DNA of 64,000 bases. Origin: Acinetobacter sp. XH1741 (lineage in GTDB: Bacteria > Pseudomonadota > Gammaproteobacteria > Pseudomonadales > Moraxellaceae). The notes beneath the pieces are model-generated. The model was not told the DNA's origin, did not search any database, and worked only from the letters and a program-made list of their open reading frames with translations. The translations under genes were made by a program, and so were the position numbers. The stretch's first letter is position 1. Each line of letters starts with the position of its first letter. Positions 37,357 to 46,546 of the stretch are shown here, piece by piece. Location: positions 2,232,001 to 2,296,000 of the forward strand of contig NZ_CP157428.1 in assembly GCF_041021895.1 (NCBI RefSeq). The letters run 5' to 3'.

Positions 37357-38343
37357 TTATTTCTTGATGATTAAAGCTAACTTACCTACATGTTGCCCTT
37401 GATCTAGGAACTCATGAGCTTGGCGAGCTTCTTCAAGATCGAATGTTTTGTATAATAAGGGTTTTATCTGTCCTTTTGAAATTAAAGGCCATACCTTTTC
37501 TTGAAGTGCTGCCATCACTTCAGCTTTAGCTTCTGCAGATTGAGAGCGTAGGGTAGCGCCTGTATGAGTTAGGCGTTTAGCTAACATTGGAAAAATATTG
37601 ACTTTATCCGCTAACCCTTTAAGCACACCTATTTGCAATATTGTCCCGTTCATTGCAGCGACTTCATAATTTCGCTGGATGTAATCTCCGGCAATAATAT
37701 CCAAGACAAAATCCACACCTTTACCATCAGTATGTTTTTTTACAACTTCAACAAAGTCATCTTCATTATAATTTATGGCTACATCAGCACCAATTTTTAA
37801 ACTCGCCTCTTGATGTTCTTTACTTGATACGGTTGTAAAAATTTGGGTTGCTCCAAAAGCTCGAGTTAACATCGTTGCGGTAGTACCAATTCCTGAAGTA
37901 CCACCATGTATTAAAATTGAACTGTTTGGGCGGAATTTGGCATGTTGGAAAAGGTGTGACCAAACTGTCATGAAGGTTTCTAGTAAAATTCCACCTTCAA
38001 TTAATGTTAGACCTTCAGGAATAAAGAGTACGTTGTCTTGATGGGCAACAACATATTCAGCATAGCCACCACCCGGAACTAATGCACAGACTTCATCTCC
38101 AGCTTTAAACTTAGTGACTTGCTTGCCCACTTGTTTAACAATTCCGGAAACTTCTAGACCAGGAATGTCAGTCACACCCGGCGGTGGTGCATACAAACCT
38201 TTGCGTTGCATTACATCTGGACCGTTAATACCTGCTGCAATAACTTCAATTAATATCCCATCATCTGTTAATTCAGGCATAGGTCTTTCACTAACTGTAA
38301 TAACTTCAGGGCCGCCAGCACCGTTAAAAGTGATACATTTCAT
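37357..38343 (-). CDS. NADPH:quinone oxidoreductase, MDR superfamily
   Basis: 328 residues of the zinc-free medium-chain reductase family: N-terminal GroES-like domain (EVIAAGINGPDVMQRKGLYAPPPG, GDEVCALVPGGGYAEYV) and Rossmann domain (IHGGTSGIGTTATMLTRA). PIG3/QorB-like quinone reductases have this pattern. It is read leftwards after the aldehyde dehydrogenase gene with an 83-bp gap, probably the third gene of the operon whose MerR-type promoter is at 40895-40925. Confidence 0.83.
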   Translation of the reverse strand: MKCITFNGAGGPEVITVSERPMPELTDDGILIEVIAAGINGPDVMQRKGLYAPPPGVTDIPGLEVSGIVKQVGKQVTKFKAGDEVCALVPGGGYAEYVVAHQDNVLFIPEGLTLIEGGILLETFMTVWSHLFQHAKFRPNSSILIHGGTSGIGTTATMLTRAFGATQIFTTVSSKEHQEASLKIGADVAINYNEDDFVEVVKKHTDGKGVDFVLDIIAGDYIQRNYEVAAMNGTILQIGVLKGLADKVNIFPMLAKRLTHTGATLRSQSAEAKAEVMAALQEKVWPLISKGQIKPLLYKTFDLEEARQAHEFLDQGQHVGKLALIIKK

Positions 38344-38426
38344 AAAGTTGTTTCCTTATTAGATATTGTTTGTTAAATAAGCGGAATTTAGACTTAATGC
38401 TCAATGCCGCTTAGGATGAAAAATAA

Positions 38427-39872
38427 TTAAGATTGAGCTTTTTTCTTACCCAAGGTGATGGCAAGTGCTAACTCCATGAATTTTCCAAAAGGAGCATGTA
38501 AGAAGCTTGGTAAATTCCAGCGGCCCTGATCAAAGATACCTTTTGCATGGCTCATAGAAAGAAAACCTTCAATTCCATGATAAGCCCCCATACCACTTGG
38601 GCCGATGCCTCCAAACGGTAGATCGTCTTGTGCCACATGAATTATGGTGTTGTTAATACCAACGTTACCTGAAGTCGTACGTCGTAGCAGTTTTTTGCAA
38701 TCCGCATCTTTTTCGCCAAAATAATAAAGAGCAAGCGGTCGGTCTCGTTCATTGATGTAGTTAATCACTTCATCAATATCACGGTAGGTACGCACGGGTA
38801 GAATTGGGCCAAAGATTTCTTCTCTCATAATTGCATCATCATCTTTTGCTCCCACAACAAGTGTTGGAACAAGCGTACGAGCGCGATTCTTTGCCGATTC
38901 AGGTTTGATTCCTAGTTCAATGATTCGTGCGCCATTTTGTTTTGCACTATCAAGTAAGCCTTGTAAACGAGCATAATGATGTTCATTAACAATTGAAGTG
39001 TAATCATCACAGTCTGGCCCGTTTGGATAGAACCGAGAGACTGTCGCGTTGTATTCTTCAATAAATGCTTCTAAATCATCTTCATGAACAAGAGCATAAT
39101 CTGGAGCAACACATGTTTGTCCACCATTAGATAATTTTCCATAGGCAATACTGGTCATGGTTCTCGAGTTTACGTGGCCTCGACCTACAATAGCTGGACT
39201 TTTACCACCTAATTCAAGAGTGAGCGGAACGAGGTTATCACTTGCTGCTTTCATGACTTTACGGCCTACAGGTGTGCTTCCTGTAAACAATAGATGATCG
39301 AAAGGTAGTGCACTAAATTCAGCACCAACTTCAGGTCCACCTAAAACAACCGCAACTTCTTCTATAGAAAAGTTCGCCGCAAGCATGCGTGAGATCACTT
39401 CACTTGTTCGAGGGGTGAGTTCCGATGGTTTAAGCATTGCTCTGTTACCGGCAGCAATCGCTGTAGCAAGAGGAATAAGCGTAAGAGAAATAGGGTAGTT
39501 CCAAGGAGCCATGACCCCAATAACCCCTTTAGGCTGATATTCTATATGAGCACTAGCCGAGCGATAAAATAAGCTGACATGACGCTTTTCTGGCTTCATG
39601 AAACGGCGTAAATTACGCGTTAAATAATCGATGGACTGAACAATACCCACAAGTTCCATGACATCTGTTTCATGATATGAACGGTGTCCAAAATCTTCAC
39701 TTGCAGCAACTTGTAATTCACTACGATATTCAATGACAGCAGCACGAAGCTTTGCAAGATTTGCTTTACGCTGTTGAAGTGTTGGTGGTTCAGCTTTCAA
39801 AAAAGCTTTGCGTTGTCGAGAGAGTATCTCTGATGCATTTAAAGTGCTGCTTACTTCATTGAGAGTATTCAT
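38427..39872 (-). CDS. coniferyl-aldehyde-type aldehyde dehydrogenase
   Basis: 481 residues, class-3-like aldehyde dehydrogenase: GVIGVMAPWNYPISLTLIP, FTGSTPVGRKVM, LELGGKSPAIV, catalytic Cys in NGGQTCVAPD, EEIFGPILPV. The C-terminal GMGAYHGIEGFLSMSHAKGIF is typical of CalB-like enzymes. ATG 39872 (GAGG nine bases upstream) is preferred to the TTG at 39884. It detoxifies aromatic or lipid-derived aldehydes; substrate unproven. It follows the acetoacetate-decarboxylase-like gene by 49 bp. Confidence 0.83.
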   Translation of the reverse strand: MNTLNEVSSTLNASEILSRQRKAFLKAEPPTLQQRKANLAKLRAAVIEYRSELQVAASEDFGHRSYHETDVMELVGIVQSIDYLTRNLRRFMKPEKRHVSLFYRSASAHIEYQPKGVIGVMAPWNYPISLTLIPLATAIAAGNRAMLKPSELTPRTSEVISRMLAANFSIEEVAVVLGGPEVGAEFSALPFDHLLFTGSTPVGRKVMKAASDNLVPLTLELGGKSPAIVGRGHVNSRTMTSIAYGKLSNGGQTCVAPDYALVHEDDLEAFIEEYNATVSRFYPNGPDCDDYTSIVNEHHYARLQGLLDSAKQNGARIIELGIKPESAKNRARTLVPTLVVGAKDDDAIMREEIFGPILPVRTYRDIDEVINYINERDRPLALYYFGEKDADCKKLLRRTTSGNVGINNTIIHVAQDDLPFGGIGPSGMGAYHGIEGFLSMSHAKGIFDQGRWNLPSFLHAPFGKFMELALAITLGKKKAQS

Positions 39873-39921
39873 CTTAAACCTCAAAACATAGCTTAACGAT
39901 CCTAAGCTAACTGACTGATGA

Positions 39922-40815
39922 TTAAAGTTTAGTCGGTAGATTTAATACGACCTGAGCATCTTCAATAACATCGAGACGAAGAATAGTAGATGCGCCCAAC
40001 TGATCTAGAAGCTGGCTCACATGGCCGCCATGGCGTGTCACTTTTACCTTGCGCGGGAAAAGTTTTTCACCAAACGAGAGAACATTGGTTTGCACTAGAG
40101 TTTGATGCCATTCACCATCGACTGAATGCAACATCGTGGCTTTACCCATGCGGGATTCAGACTTAACTCTTTTTAATGACGGAGTTGCGGTTGTTAGGCT
40201 GATATCTAATTTGTTGTAAGTTGAAAGTGTTGCTTCAACTTTTTTCTTATCAATCTTTACATCAATTTCAGCTAGCCATTTTGGAAGTTGATAACCATAT
40301 ACGCCACGTACACGTGCTATTTCAGTGTCGACAGGTAAAGCTAATACGTGCGCATAAAAATGACGTTTACGAATCGAGTTAATCAGCTCTAAAGCATGCG
40401 GACCATGAGCTTTAGGTTTACGCACGACAATAGCGACAGACGCTTCATTGTATGGATCATTATCACAAACTGAATAAGTGAAGAAGGTGAGCGCAACTAG
40501 TCCATAACCTGGAAAAGCTTCCAAGGGTACTAGAGGCGAAGGTAATTTTTTCTTTAACAGCTTAATTGGAGCAAGCATCAAAACTTGCACATTGCCGCTA
40601 CGATAATAAAAGTTGGGAGCCCACACAGGTCCCACTCTTGATTCAACTAATTTTTTAGGAATGCTACGGAAAAAATCTATATTTCCAGCTGCAGGATCTT
40701 TTGCAACTTCATCTAAATCAGGATTCATTCTAAAGCGGTCATAGTAACCACCTTTTGGAACTTTAACTTTCTGTTGACCAAATTCAACTTCAGTGAACGC
40801 TTTATTTGTATTCAT
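39922..40815 (-). CDS. acetoacetate decarboxylase family protein (cytoplasmic paralog)
   Basis: 297 residues without a signal peptide. The opening VKVPKGGYYDRFRMNPDLDEVAKDP, the central VALTFFTYS and the motif VRGVYGYQLPKWLAEID recall the acetoacetate-decarboxylase fold, whose catalytic lysine lies in a comparable position. A closely similar exported paralog is at 42931-43974. The true substrate is unknown. Expression is probably driven by the MerR-type promoter 80 bp upstream. Confidence 0.65.
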   Translation of the reverse strand: MNTNKAFTEVEFGQQKVKVPKGGYYDRFRMNPDLDEVAKDPAAGNIDFFRSIPKKLVESRVGPVWAPNFYYRSGNVQVLMLAPIKLLKKKLPSPLVPLEAFPGYGLVALTFFTYSVCDNDPYNEASVAIVVRKPKAHGPHALELINSIRKRHFYAHVLALPVDTEIARVRGVYGYQLPKWLAEIDVKIDKKKVEATLSTYNKLDISLTTATPSLKRVKSESRMGKATMLHSVDGEWHQTLVQTNVLSFGEKLFPRKVKVTRHGGHVSQLLDQLGASTILRLDVIEDAQVVLNLPTKL

Positions 40816-40894
40816 AATTGGTTAACCTTTAAATTGATCGGCTGAGTAGCTGATAATCTTTAAAAGCAGATATCAACTTTCTACCTGTAGGTTT

Positions 40895-40925
40895 ACTATA
40901 AGTTTAAAGCTCACTTGAATGTCAA
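40895..40925 (-). promoter_or_regulatory. MerR-type promoter, site b
   Basis: Reading the minus strand: TTGACA (40920-40925), 19-bp spacer with TTCAAG-TGAG-CTTTAAA, then TATAGT (40895-40900). Both hexamers are identical to those of site a at 60460-60490, and the spacer is nearly so. The 19-bp spacing is the known feature of MerR-controlled promoters. It would drive the gene at 39922-40815 and the two after it. Confidence 0.82.
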
Positions 40926-41094
40926 TATGCTATTTTCTAAGAATTAAAAACTGGTTGTAACGAATTTAAAATAACTTTTGATAAGAATAGATAGAGCTGA
41001 TTATTTTCAAGATTGTCTAAAGAAAATCCTTAGTTTTTAGTATTGTAGAAATTATTTTTTTACACTTTTTAAACGTTGTTTTTACTAAAATCTA
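40926..41094. other. intergenic space between divergent stress promoters
   Basis: 170 bp of A/T-rich DNA between two divergent MerR-type promoters. No gene or clear dyad was seen. Confidence 0.5.
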
Positions 41095-41125
41095 TTGACC
41101 TTAAAGTGAACTTTAACCTTACTAT
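41095..41125 (+). promoter_or_regulatory. MerR-type promoter, site c
   Basis: TTGACC (41095-41100), 19-bp spacer, TACTAT (41120-41125). The dyad CTTAAAG-TGAA-CTTTAA lies between them and is the best symmetrical copy in the window. It faces the haloperoxidase gene 110 bp downstream. Confidence 0.82.
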
Positions 41126-41235
41126 GTTATGACTATCCATGAGGGTAGGATTGAAAATTTACATGTACTTATTACGAATTAATTAGAGCATACATAGTAA
41201 ATCGATAGTGTAACTTTTACACAGGAGAAACAAAA

Positions 41236-42066
41236 ATGGGATATGTCACAACAAAAGACGGCGTAGATATTTTTTATAAAGATTGGGGCCCGCGCGATGC
41301 TCCTGTAATTTTCTTCCACCATGGTTGGCCGCTCAGTTCAGATGACTGGGATGCGCAAATGCTTTTTTTCCTTAAAGAAGGTTTTCGTGTAGTTGCTCAT
41401 GACCGCCGTGGTCATGGTCGTTCAACTCAAGTCTGGGATGGTCATGATATGGACCATTATGCAGATGACGTTGCTGCTGTTGTTGAGCATTTAGGTGTGC
41501 AAGGCGCGGTGCATGTAGGGCATTCAACAGGTGGTGGTGAAGTAGCGCATTATGTTGCTCGTTATCCTAATGACCCTGTAGCTAAAGCCGTTTTAATTAG
41601 TGCTGTTCCTCCACTCATGGTAAAAACTGAAAGTAATCCAGATGGTTTACCAAAAGAAGTTTTTGATGACCTTCAAAATCAACTTTTTAAAAATCGTTCA
41701 CAATTTTATCATGACGTACCAGCTGGTCCATTCTATGGATATAACCGACCAGGAGCGAAAGTATCAGAGCCTGTGGTGTTAAATTGGTGGCGTCAGGGCA
41801 TGATGGGCGGAGCAAAAGCTCATTACGATGGAATTGTTGCCTTCTCTCAAACAGATTTTACTGAAGATCTCAAAAAGATCGAAGTTCCAGTTCTTATCTT
41901 ACATGGTGAAGATGATCAGGTGGTTCCTTTTGAAATTTCTGGTAAAAAATCTGCAGAACTCGTTAAAAACGGTAAATTAATTAGTTACCCAGGATTCCCT
42001 CATGGAATGCCAACTACAGAAGCAGAAACAATTAACAAAGATCTTTTAGCATTTATTAGAAGTTAA
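41236..42066 (+). CDS. alpha/beta hydrolase, cofactor-free haloperoxidase type
   Basis: 276 residues: oxyanion region [14 protein letters not shown], nucleophile elbow GHSTGGGE, acid in [10 protein letters not shown], and His in [37 protein letters not shown] is the standard block of bacterial non-heme chloroperoxidases, which are perhydrolases or aryl esterases in vivo. It is a single-gene unit, probably induced through the MerR-type promoter upstream. RBS CAGGAG. Confidence 0.87.
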   Translation: MGYVTTKDGVDIFYKDWGPRDAPVIFFHHGWPLSSDDWDAQMLFFLKEGFRVVAHDRRGHGRSTQVWDGHDMDHYADDVAAVVEHLGVQGAVHVGHSTGGGEVAHYVARYPNDPVAKAVLISAVPPLMVKTESNPDGLPKEVFDDLQNQLFKNRSQFYHDVPAGPFYGYNRPGAKVSEPVVLNWWRQGMMGGAKAHYDGIVAFSQTDFTEDLKKIEVPVLILHGEDDQVVPFEISGKKSAELVKNGKLISYPGFPHGMPTTEAETINKDLLAFIRS

Positions 42067-42071
42067 GTTTA

Positions 42072-42110
42072 AAAAAAAGGGCAGCCAAAATTGACTGTCC
42101 TTTTTTTGCA
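42072..42110 (+). terminator. Rho-independent terminator of haloperoxidase gene
   Basis: AAAAAAAGGGCAG / CTGTCCTTTTTTT stem (one G-U pair) at 42072-42084 and 42094-42107. Confidence 0.88.
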
Positions 42111-42231
42111 CCAAGTAATCTGGTTCCAGGCATTAGCGCTTCACCAGACCGTATGCTACAGGCCCGTTTATTTAACTATGCGGATGCTGATTTCTGGAAC
42201 TATCGTGAAGATGATAACGATTATTTCAATT
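42108..42231 (+). pseudogene. catalase C-terminal remnant
   Basis: Frame starting at 42108 reads [27 protein letters not shown] and then [14 protein letters not shown] before a stop. NLVPGIxxSPDKMLQxRLFxYADA is the conserved block of monofunctional catalases, but the ~60 residues that should follow are missing and no start is present. After a frame shift, TSPEALRRDF may continue the old tail to about 42266. It looks like debris of a deleted catalase gene fused to the end of the haloperoxidase unit. Confidence 0.65.
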
Positions 42232-42274
42232 AACCTCTCCAGAAGCGTTAAGACGAGATTTTTGAGAGCGATTG

Positions 42275-42772
42275 ATGATTAAAGCTGAGGCCAAAGGTAC
42301 CGCTACACCAATTGATGAGCCGAATATTGGTGGAAACCCAACTAAATTTAACTATCCTGTGAGCAGTATTGTGATTGGCTCCAAGATGAAAATTTTACTG
42401 GGACGAGCAAAAGGTACAGTGATGGTATATTCACGTATTGCAGAAGATGGAAGTTTGAAGAGTTTAACGCTTTCTAATTTTTCAATTGATTATGTTCATC
42501 AATATGTTTTAGCAGATGCAACATATGGTAAAGATAAAAGTAACTTACAATTACCAATTTTTACTTTTAATATTGAAAAACCTTTGAAATTTCATTATCA
42601 ATTTCCAATTGGTTTTAAAAGCGATGAAAAGCTTAATCATTTATATTTAACACCTCAAGCAAGGACCGCTTATAAAGAGGCTTTAGCTTTACCTGAAGCA
42701 GTCATACCTTTATTAGATTTAGATTTTGGTACATTAACTCAAAATTCATCTTCAAAGATTCGGTTTAACTAA
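42275..42772 (+). CDS. unrecognised protein, possibly a gene remnant
   Basis: 165 residues, no signal peptide or membrane segment, no family I recognise. It is mixed alpha/beta (IVIGSKMKILLGRAKGTVMVYSRIAEDGSLKSL) with a polar C-terminus. The start has no real ribosome site and lies right after the catalase remnant, so it may be the 3' part of a disrupted gene. Codon use looks like its neighbours. Confidence 0.45.
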   Translation: MIKAEAKGTATPIDEPNIGGNPTKFNYPVSSIVIGSKMKILLGRAKGTVMVYSRIAEDGSLKSLTLSNFSIDYVHQYVLADATYGKDKSNLQLPIFTFNIEKPLKFHYQFPIGFKSDEKLNHLYLTPQARTAYKEALALPEAVIPLLDLDFGTLTQNSSSKIRFN

Positions 42773-42889
42773 TATTATTTAAAAGAGAATAGAACTTTAT
42801 TGTTTTCAGATAATATATTTAAAGTAACCAGAATTTTTATAAATAAATTAAAATATAAAAATATTATTGTATATAAAAGAAATAATCGT

Positions 42890-42922
42890 AGCCCTTTCTT
42901 CTCATAATAAGTAGAAAGGGCT
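42890..42922. terminator. hairpin terminator between convergent genes
   Basis: A perfect 10-bp stem AGCCCTTTCT / AGAAAGGGCT (42890-42899, 42913-42922). The flanking T tract is weak on both sides, so efficiency is uncertain. Confidence 0.65.
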
Positions 42923-42930
42923 CTTTAAAA

Positions 42931-43974
42931 TTATTTTTTAGCTGTCGATTTATCGAGTGATGGATATGGAACAGGCATATTTAATGCCAATTGTGCATCT
43001 TTCACTACATCAAAACGTAGAACTTTATTGGCTCCTAATTCATCAAGTAATTTACTCAGTGGTCCACCGCTTTTTACAATTTGAACATTCTTTGGAAAAA
43101 GCTTTTGTCCAAATGCCAAAGTATTAGACTCTACAGAAGTGCTGTGCCATTTCCCATCTACCAATTGATACATAGTTTTTGTTTCAATACGAGATTGTGG
43201 TTTCACGGTTTTAATTTCTGGCAACGGTGCAGCTATACTTAAATCAGGTTTACCATCAGTATTATAAATATGAGCTTGAACTGATTTATCATCAATTTTC
43301 ATATCAATAGGTGTTAACCATTTTGGTAATTGGTAACCATACACACCACGAACACGAGCAATTTCTGTATTTACTGGTAATGCGAGTACATGGCCATAAT
43401 ATTTATGATTACGCATTGAACTTAATAATTCTGTGGTATTGAAGTGATGAGCACCAGGTTGGCGCACGACCACAGCAACAGAAACTTCATCATATGGGTC
43501 GACATCACCCACTGCATAAGAGAAGAATGTTAATGAAACCAAACCATAGCCTGGAATAGGTTGTAATGGTTCAAGTGGAGCAGGGAGTTTTGCCTTTACT
43601 TTAGAAATCGGAGCAAGTATCAAGAGTTGGATATTACTCGTACGGTAATAAAAATTCGGAGACCATACTTTACCAACTCTGGTATCTACAAGTTTTTTGG
43701 GAATAGTACGGAAATAGTCAATATTTCCAGCGGCAGGATCTTTTGCAACTTCGTCTAGATTTGGGTTCATACGAAAACGATCGTAATAGCCACCTTTTGG
43801 AACATTAACTTTATAGGGCCCAAACTCTACAACTGTTGTTTCCTGTGAAGTGCTTGAGTTTGAGGGTTGTTGTACAGAACTTGAATTAGTCTCAACCGCT
43901 TGAGCTGAGAAACTCAATAATAAACTTACGGATAATGCAGTAACTGTTTGAGGTAGATTAAGCTTGTTGAACAT
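42931..43974 (-). CDS. acetoacetate decarboxylase family protein (exported paralog)
   Basis: 347 residues. It begins with a signal peptide (TVTALSVSLLLSFSAQA) and a Ser/Thr/Gln-rich linker. The rest is a full copy of the protein at 39922-40815 (VPKGGYYDRFRMNPNLDEVAKDP, VRGVYGYQLPKWLTPID). ATG 43974 has AGGAGG upstream and lies just inside the transcript predicted from site d. A decarboxylase-fold enzyme in the periplasm is unusual; no substrate is known. Confidence 0.65.
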   Translation of the reverse strand: MFNKLNLPQTVTALSVSLLLSFSAQAVETNSSSVQQPSNSSTSQETTVVEFGPYKVNVPKGGYYDRFRMNPNLDEVAKDPAAGNIDYFRTIPKKLVDTRVGKVWSPNFYYRTSNIQLLILAPISKVKAKLPAPLEPLQPIPGYGLVSLTFFSYAVGDVDPYDEVSVAVVVRQPGAHHFNTTELLSSMRNHKYYGHVLALPVNTEIARVRGVYGYQLPKWLTPIDMKIDDKSVQAHIYNTDGKPDLSIAAPLPEIKTVKPQSRIETKTMYQLVDGKWHSTSVESNTLAFGQKLFPKNVQIVKSGGPLSKLLDELGANKVLRFDVVKDAQLALNMPVPYPSLDKSTAKK

Positions 43975-44004
43975 TGATATGTTCCTCCTATAGACCATAT
44001 ATTA

Positions 44005-44035
44005 ATGCTAAGATTAAAGTAAGGTTGAAGGTCAA
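44005..44035 (-). promoter_or_regulatory. MerR-type promoter, site d
   Basis: Minus strand: TTGACC (44030-44035), 19-bp spacer with TTCAAC-CTTA-CTTTAAT, TAGCAT (44005-44010). The expected start of transcription is ~25 bp before the ATG at 43974. Confidence 0.8.
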
Positions 44036-44116
44036 GCATTTTTATCGATATTTTAAACTTTATTTAAAAAGAAAATTAGAATATTAAAAAATAAAAGATA
44101 TGATTTTTTATGAATT

Positions 44117-44160
44117 AAAAAAGAGAACCAGAATATAAAATTCTGGTTCTCTTTTTTTAA
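44117..44160. terminator. Rho-independent terminator of exported DJ-1 gene
   Basis: A perfect 18-bp stem (arms 44117-44134 and 44140-44157) with a 5-nt loop, A-run on one side and T-run on the other. It lies just past the 3' end of the minus-strand DJ-1 gene. Confidence 0.9.
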
Positions 44161-44173
44161 CTATTTTAATAAA

Positions 44174-44980
44174 TTACTTAAGGGTACTTAAGCGTTTAAC
44201 AACGGCTTCGGCAATTTCTTTACTAGATTGAGGGTTTTGTCCAGTAATGATTCTGTCATCCGATACTACATATGACGTAAATGGAAGAAAGCCTTGTTTA
44301 TATTTAGCACCATGGTTAATTAAGCTATTTTGTAAGGAAAATGGAACTTGAGATTTAATTCCAGATAAAGTTTCTTCTTTATTAGCAAAACCAGTAACAG
44401 TTCTACCTGAAATGAGTGGTTTCCCATCTTCACCTACCAGAGGTAATAAGCCTCCCACACCATGACAAACCGCTGAAACGATACCGCCTTGGCGATAAAT
44501 GCTTTCACTAATATTTTTTAGTTCTTTATTATCTGGGAAGTCCCACATTGTTCCATGTCCACCCGTATAATAAATTGCTTTATAGCGTGTTGGATTGATA
44601 TTGCTTGGTGCCAAAGTGTGGTTTAAGCGATACATAAACTGGCGGTCAGCTAAAAGTTTTCGAGCTGATTTATCAACGTAAATAGGTTTCATACTACGTT
44701 CATCAAGTGGTACGACTCCACCTTGAGGGCTGACAAAATCCATGTCATAGCCAGCAGCTTTAGCGACATCATAAAAATGAGTTAATTCAGTAAGCCATAA
44801 GCCAGTTTTATCTGAACGAGTCGGATAGGCTGAATGATTTGTCATGACGACTAAAATTTTACCTTTGCTTTTAGCCGTTTCTTGATTTTGTACTTGATCA
44901 GATGCATTTGCATAGCTTACTGATAGAAAAGCCATAAAAATGGCAATGAACCAACGCTGAAAACTCCAAACTTTAGGCAT
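44174..44980 (-). CDS. exported DJ-1/PfpI family protein
   Basis: 268 residues with an N-terminal signal (RWFIAIFMAFLSVSYANA, cleavage after ANA). The DJ-1/ThiJ domain follows: VVMTNHSAYPTR, YYTGGHGTMWDF and the nucleophile in SAVCHGVGG (C172). Hsp31/glyoxalase-III-like relatives handle glyoxals or damaged proteins. ATG 44980 with GAGGAG is used, because a longer frame would start upstream of the predicted transcription start of site e. A cytoplasmic paralog is at 60602-61294. Confidence 0.82.
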   Translation of the reverse strand: MPKVWSFQRWFIAIFMAFLSVSYANASDQVQNQETAKSKGKILVVMTNHSAYPTRSDKTGLWLTELTHFYDVAKAAGYDMDFVSPQGGVVPLDERSMKPIYVDKSARKLLADRQFMYRLNHTLAPSNINPTRYKAIYYTGGHGTMWDFPDNKELKNISESIYRQGGIVSAVCHGVGGLLPLVGEDGKPLISGRTVTGFANKEETLSGIKSQVPFSLQNSLINHGAKYKQGFLPFTSYVVSDDRIITGQNPQSSKEIAEAVVKRLSTLK

Positions 44981-45009
44981 TGTAGGCTCCTCATGTTTAC
45001 CTATTGAGC

Positions 45010-45040
45010 ATCCTATGCTTAAAGTAAGGTTTAAGGTCAA
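45010..45040 (-). promoter_or_regulatory. MerR-type promoter, site e
   Basis: Minus strand: TTGACC (45035-45040), 19-bp spacer with TTAAAC-CTTA-CTTTAAG, TAGGAT (45010-45015). Confidence 0.82.
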
Positions 45041-45095
45041 GGTTTTTTCAAAAACCGCCGATGAATGGCAAGATAATGAGTTCTAGAATAAGAAA

Positions 45096-45127
45096 TTTCA
45101 AATATGAAATAGATTTCATATTTGAAA
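45096..45127. promoter_or_regulatory. probable enhancer site for LvaR
   Basis: A perfect 15-bp inverted repeat, arms 45096-45110 and 45113-45127, each arm itself a near-palindrome TTTCAAATATGAAA. It lies about 45-75 bp upstream of a sigma-54 promoter, the usual place for an enhancer-binding protein. A matching TTTCAAAATTGAAA lies before the second sigma-54 promoter. Confidence 0.75.
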
Positions 45128-45170
45128 CAATGGTTGGTTTTCAAGTTATTGAATTTAAATGTAAAAATAG

Positions 45171-45185
45171 TGGCATGTAATTTGC
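45171..45185 (+). promoter_or_regulatory. sigma-54 promoter of lvaA operon
   Basis: TGGCAT-GTAAT-TTGC: the -24 GG and -12 GC elements have the required spacing. It lies ~30 bp before the lvaA ATG. Confidence 0.85.
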
Positions 45186-45215
45186 TCCAGTAGGATTAGC
45201 TACAAGGAGTAAATA

Positions 45216-46205
45216 ATGAATGCAAATCATATCCTGCAATTGAGTGCAATATTGCAGCAGAATCTAGGGCTAATCCCTCATGAAATTCAGTTAAAAAAAA
45301 TGAGTGGTGGAGCTATCCAAGAAAATTGGCTAGTTCAATTTGAAGATTTTGCATTAGTACTGCGTAAAAACGCTGAATCTAGTGTAGAGGCTAGTTCAGA
45401 TCGGGAGCAGGAATTTTTACTTTTAGATCGGTTATATCACTTTGGCATTAAAGTACCAGAGCCACTTTATTTTGAGAAGTCACCTAACTTTTTAAATAGT
45501 GATTTCTTCATTATGAAAAAAATCGACGGCGTAACAGAAGGCCATAAATTAGTTCGAATTACAGAAGAAGAAAAACGTAAAAAGATTACTCAAGACATTG
45601 GCAAGCAACTTGCCTTAATTCATACCATTCAATCAGATGAAGTATTAGAGAAACTACTTCCTAAGCCAGATAAAGATCAGTATTTAGAAAAAAAGCTTAC
45701 AGGTTTTCTAGAGCAACTGGATCACTTAAAAAGACAGCGTCCTATCCTTGAGTACGCTATTCAATGGATGTTTAACAATCTTCCAAAAGTCGATGATTTG
45801 GTCTTAGTCCATGGTGATTACCGCATTGGTAACATCATGGTTAATGACGATCAGATTTCAGGAATCCTAGATTGGGAATTTACTCAATGGGGCGATCGGA
45901 GAGAAGACCTAGGGTGGTTTACTTCTAAATGTTGGCGTTTTGGTCAAGATGAAAATATAGCTGGGGGAATAGGTTCATATAAAGACTTTGCGAAAGCTTA
46001 CGCTGAAATTTCCGATATTTATATCCCTGAATTTGAAATGAAGTTTTGGCATGTACTGTCTCATGTTCGATGGGCAATTATTGCGATGCAGCAGTCTGAC
46101 CGAAACAACGAGATGGATACTCCATCACTGGAACTCGCCTTAACAGAATTTTTAGTTCCCCGCCTTGAAAAAAATATTCTGGAAATATTGGGAGAAAAAG
46201 AATGA
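45216..46205 (+). CDS. lvaA: 4-hydroxyacyl-CoA kinase subunit, LvaA-like
   Basis: 329 residues of the APH kinase fold: GGAIQENWLVQF nucleotide lobe, catalytic loop HGDYRIGN (H199, D201) and GILDWEFTQWGD. In Pseudomonas putida, LvaA with LvaB phosphorylates 4-hydroxyvaleryl-CoA. The gene order around it, with the small LvaB-like gene overlapping its stop by 4 bp, supports that identity. It is distantly related to the kinase at 6541-7662. Confidence 0.85.
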   Translation: MNANHILQLSAILQQNLGLIPHEIQLKKMSGGAIQENWLVQFEDFALVLRKNAESSVEASSDREQEFLLLDRLYHFGIKVPEPLYFEKSPNFLNSDFFIMKKIDGVTEGHKLVRITEEEKRKKITQDIGKQLALIHTIQSDEVLEKLLPKPDKDQYLEKKLTGFLEQLDHLKRQRPILEYAIQWMFNNLPKVDDLVLVHGDYRIGNIMVNDDQISGILDWEFTQWGDRREDLGWFTSKCWRFGQDENIAGGIGSYKDFAKAYAEISDIYIPEFEMKFWHVLSHVRWAIIAMQQSDRNNEMDTPSLELALTEFLVPRLEKNILEILGEKE

Positions 46206-46546
46206 ACGAGCAAAAAATAATTGACCTGATTAAAGCCAGTCAGGCTGTCATTAAGAATGAGCTTTTACCGCAATCGGACAGTCAGAAATATAACTTGTTA
46301 ATGCTCATGAGAAGTTTAGAAATTTTGCAGGCTTATATTTTGCAAAAGGATATTTCTACATTGCATCGTTCAGGCATTGTGCAAGATTATTTTTCTTTTC
46401 CAATCAAAGATGTTGATGAGGCAATTCAATTGTTTATTAGCGATATCCGTGAAGGTAAACAATTGGATCAAACATTTGAGATATTAAAAGCACTTAATTC
46501 GGAAGAGTTAAAAATTACTGAACCAAAGGCAGCTCAACATGGATAA
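46202..46546 (+). CDS. lvaB: LvaB-like small partner (DUF6285)
   Basis: 114 residues, mainly helical (IDLIKASQAVIKN, LLMLMRSLEILQAYI). Size, composition and place between the kinase and the rest of the operon match LvaB, which P. putida LvaA needs for kinase activity. Its start overlaps the lvaA stop (ATGA). No homolog accompanies the module-1 kinase. Confidence 0.8.
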   Translation: MNEQKIIDLIKASQAVIKNELLPQSDSQKYNLLMLMRSLEILQAYILQKDISTLHRSGIVQDYFSFPIKDVDEAIQLFISDIREGKQLDQTFEILKALNSEELKITEPKAAQHG

